NCBI GenBank assembly: GCA_947499305.1
Contig: CANMNN010000019.1
Location: forward strand, 1 to 64,000
Source of the DNA: an uncultured Arenicella sp.
GTDB taxonomy: Bacteria > Pseudomonadota > Gammaproteobacteria > Arenicellales > Arenicellaceae
Direction: 5' to 3'
Length of the DNA stretch: 64,000 nucleotides
In this document: positions 63,220-64,000 of the stretch, piece by piece
How positions within the stretch are numbered: the stretch's first letter is position 1
Layout: every line of letters begins with the position of its first letter
Position numbers and translations under genes: made by a program
Notes under the pieces: model-generated
Database searches by the model: none
What the model saw: the letters and a program-made list of their open reading frames with translations, nothing else
Told to the model about the DNA's origin: nothing

Positions 63220-64000
63220 CTACCTCGAAAACAGGGGGGCCCAAGTTCTAGAACTATCCCATAGTAACTGCAAAGAATCGTCTGGAGCTTTCTTTCCATG
63301 GCCAAAGGAAACCATGCATCCTAAACTTCCAAACCCCAGGGGTGCGTCATTATCAAACTTAGCTTTTTTTTCAATGATATCCATGTAAACCTCAAATGGA
63401 GTACAGTCGTCAAATCCCCACCAACCTTTTTCTTCCCACATCTTGGCCATCGACTCAAAACACTCCGACTCAGTAATGATCTCGCCATAAAAAATCTCAA
63501 TGTCTCTTTGCTCAGATCGAAAGCTTCGCAGAGCTTTTTCATGTACCAATCCTAACACTATACCTACTCTGGGCACATTCCTGACCAATCTCTCTCCTTC
63601 TTCCGACAAGAAAAAATTATTAAGCTGGTTACCCGTAAACGCTGCATCATCAACAACCAAGAATCGCTCGTTATCTTTTAGAACCCCTACGTTCTTCGGA
63701 TACTCCTGATATATAGGCTTCTGATCTAGACACGGCTCTATGAGTCTTGTCACAACGTGTCCACTCTTTCCAGGGGGAGTATTCTCATGGCTTGGCGGAC
63801 CAAAACTGAAGCTAATCCCGCTGAGTTTCGTATCATATACCTCTTTCCAGTGCCGCTTCGAATCAAGATGACTCGGCCAAAAGTGCACAGCTGCAGACTT
63901 TAGCGCTTGACGCAATGAAGAGGTAAGCTGCTCATTTGTTCGGAATACTAGAAAACGAAGAATAAGGAGGGCTAGCCTTTTTTCGGGGCCACTATCAAAT
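63220..64000 (-). CDS. Phosphoribosyltransferase-like protein of a conflict system (5' end outside window)
   Basis: The frame stays open to the window edge (base 64000), so the N-terminus is missing; the TTG at 63915 is not needed as a start. Residues read from the edge begin SGPEKRLALLILRFLV. The PRPP-binding loop is RFLVVDDAAFTGNQL, with the usual two aspartates and T-G. The rest is a type-I PRTase-like fold with an extended C-terminal helix region. Similar PRTase-like proteins (PRTase-CE group) are predicted effectors or nucleotide handlers in phage-defence operons with ORC-CDC6-like ATPases. The stop lies two bases before the ATPase start. Confidence 0.78.
   Translation of the reverse strand, partial: FDSGPEKRLALLILRFLVFRTNEQLTSSLRQALKSAAVHFWPSHLDSKRHWKEVYDTKLSGISFSFGPPSHENTPPGKSGHVVTRLIEPCLDQKPIYQEYPKNVGVLKDNERFLVVDDAAFTGNQLNNFFLSEEGERLVRNVPRVGIVLGLVHEKALRSFRSEQRDIEIFYGEIITESECFESMAKMWEEKGWWGFDDCTPFEVYMDIIEKKAKFDNDAPLGFGSLGCMVSFGHGKKAPDDSLQLLWDSSRTWAPLFSR

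Overview
The window is bacterial chromosomal DNA of moderate GC content, very probably from a marine Gammaproteobacterium. The evidence is a complete Pil-Chp chemosensory cluster (pilG-pilH-pilI-pilJ-chpA-chpC), a FimV-type LysM protein, LpxL, DsbB, YcgN, SufE, DUF1285 and RsgA, all typical of that class. I cannot fix the genus from sequence alone. Genes are closely packed. No rRNA, tRNA or CRISPR array was seen.

Layout. 1-12.5 kb is housekeeping: the end of TrkH, DUF2853, LpxL, a probably Tat-exported MsrB, two neighbouring glycosyltransferases of the TIGR04282/TIGR04283 type, arginine biosynthesis (argG; argD-argF), a ferric-type ABC ATPase, SufE and CysS. 12.7-19.2 kb holds an exported subtilisin-like protease with a barrel-like C-terminus, DsbB, an 18-bp repeat array, YcgN, a family-6 uracil/hypoxanthine-DNA glycosylase and FimV. 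19.5-22.8 kb is tkt-pgk. 23.1-35.2 kb is the Pil-Chp system that controls type IV pili, dominated by a 2554-residue ChpA. 35.5-39 kb is ordinary (GIY-YIG, RsgA, DUF1285, HIT, DUF481).

39.2-53.9 kb is an exopolysaccharide locus with an embedded nitric-oxide sensing module. A DNA-binding response regulator (MerR/excisionase-type HTH plus receiver), an H-NOX haem protein and a hybrid histidine kinase with receiver and Hpt domains are tightly linked to a Wzx-type flippase and a glycosyltransferase. Further on, divergent operons carry wza-wzz-wzy-GT2 (minus) and WecG-type GT, initiating sugar transferase and a degenerate nucleotidyltransferase (plus). The region upstream of the response regulator and the divergent EPS promoter region share two sequence elements (TGATAAWAATGA and ATAAAT(A)TTGAAACCCTA). 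This suggests that NO sensing feeds directly into EPS gene control. A DUF4241/NTF2-like, probably immunity-type gene sits inside the locus.

54-60 kb is accessory: a lipoprotein, a 7-TM membrane protein with a Fis-type HTH, about 1 kb with almost no gene content, a REP-associated (Y1/HUH) transposase, and a large secreted repeat protein whose 3' end carries a 17-bp tandem duplication that shifts the frame. 60.4-64 kb (running off the right edge) is a compact operon of a phosphoribosyltransferase-like protein, an ORC/CDC6-like AAA ATPase and an unrecognised alpha/beta protein. It resembles predicted conflict (anti-phage) systems and is the strongest candidate for an undescribed immune module.
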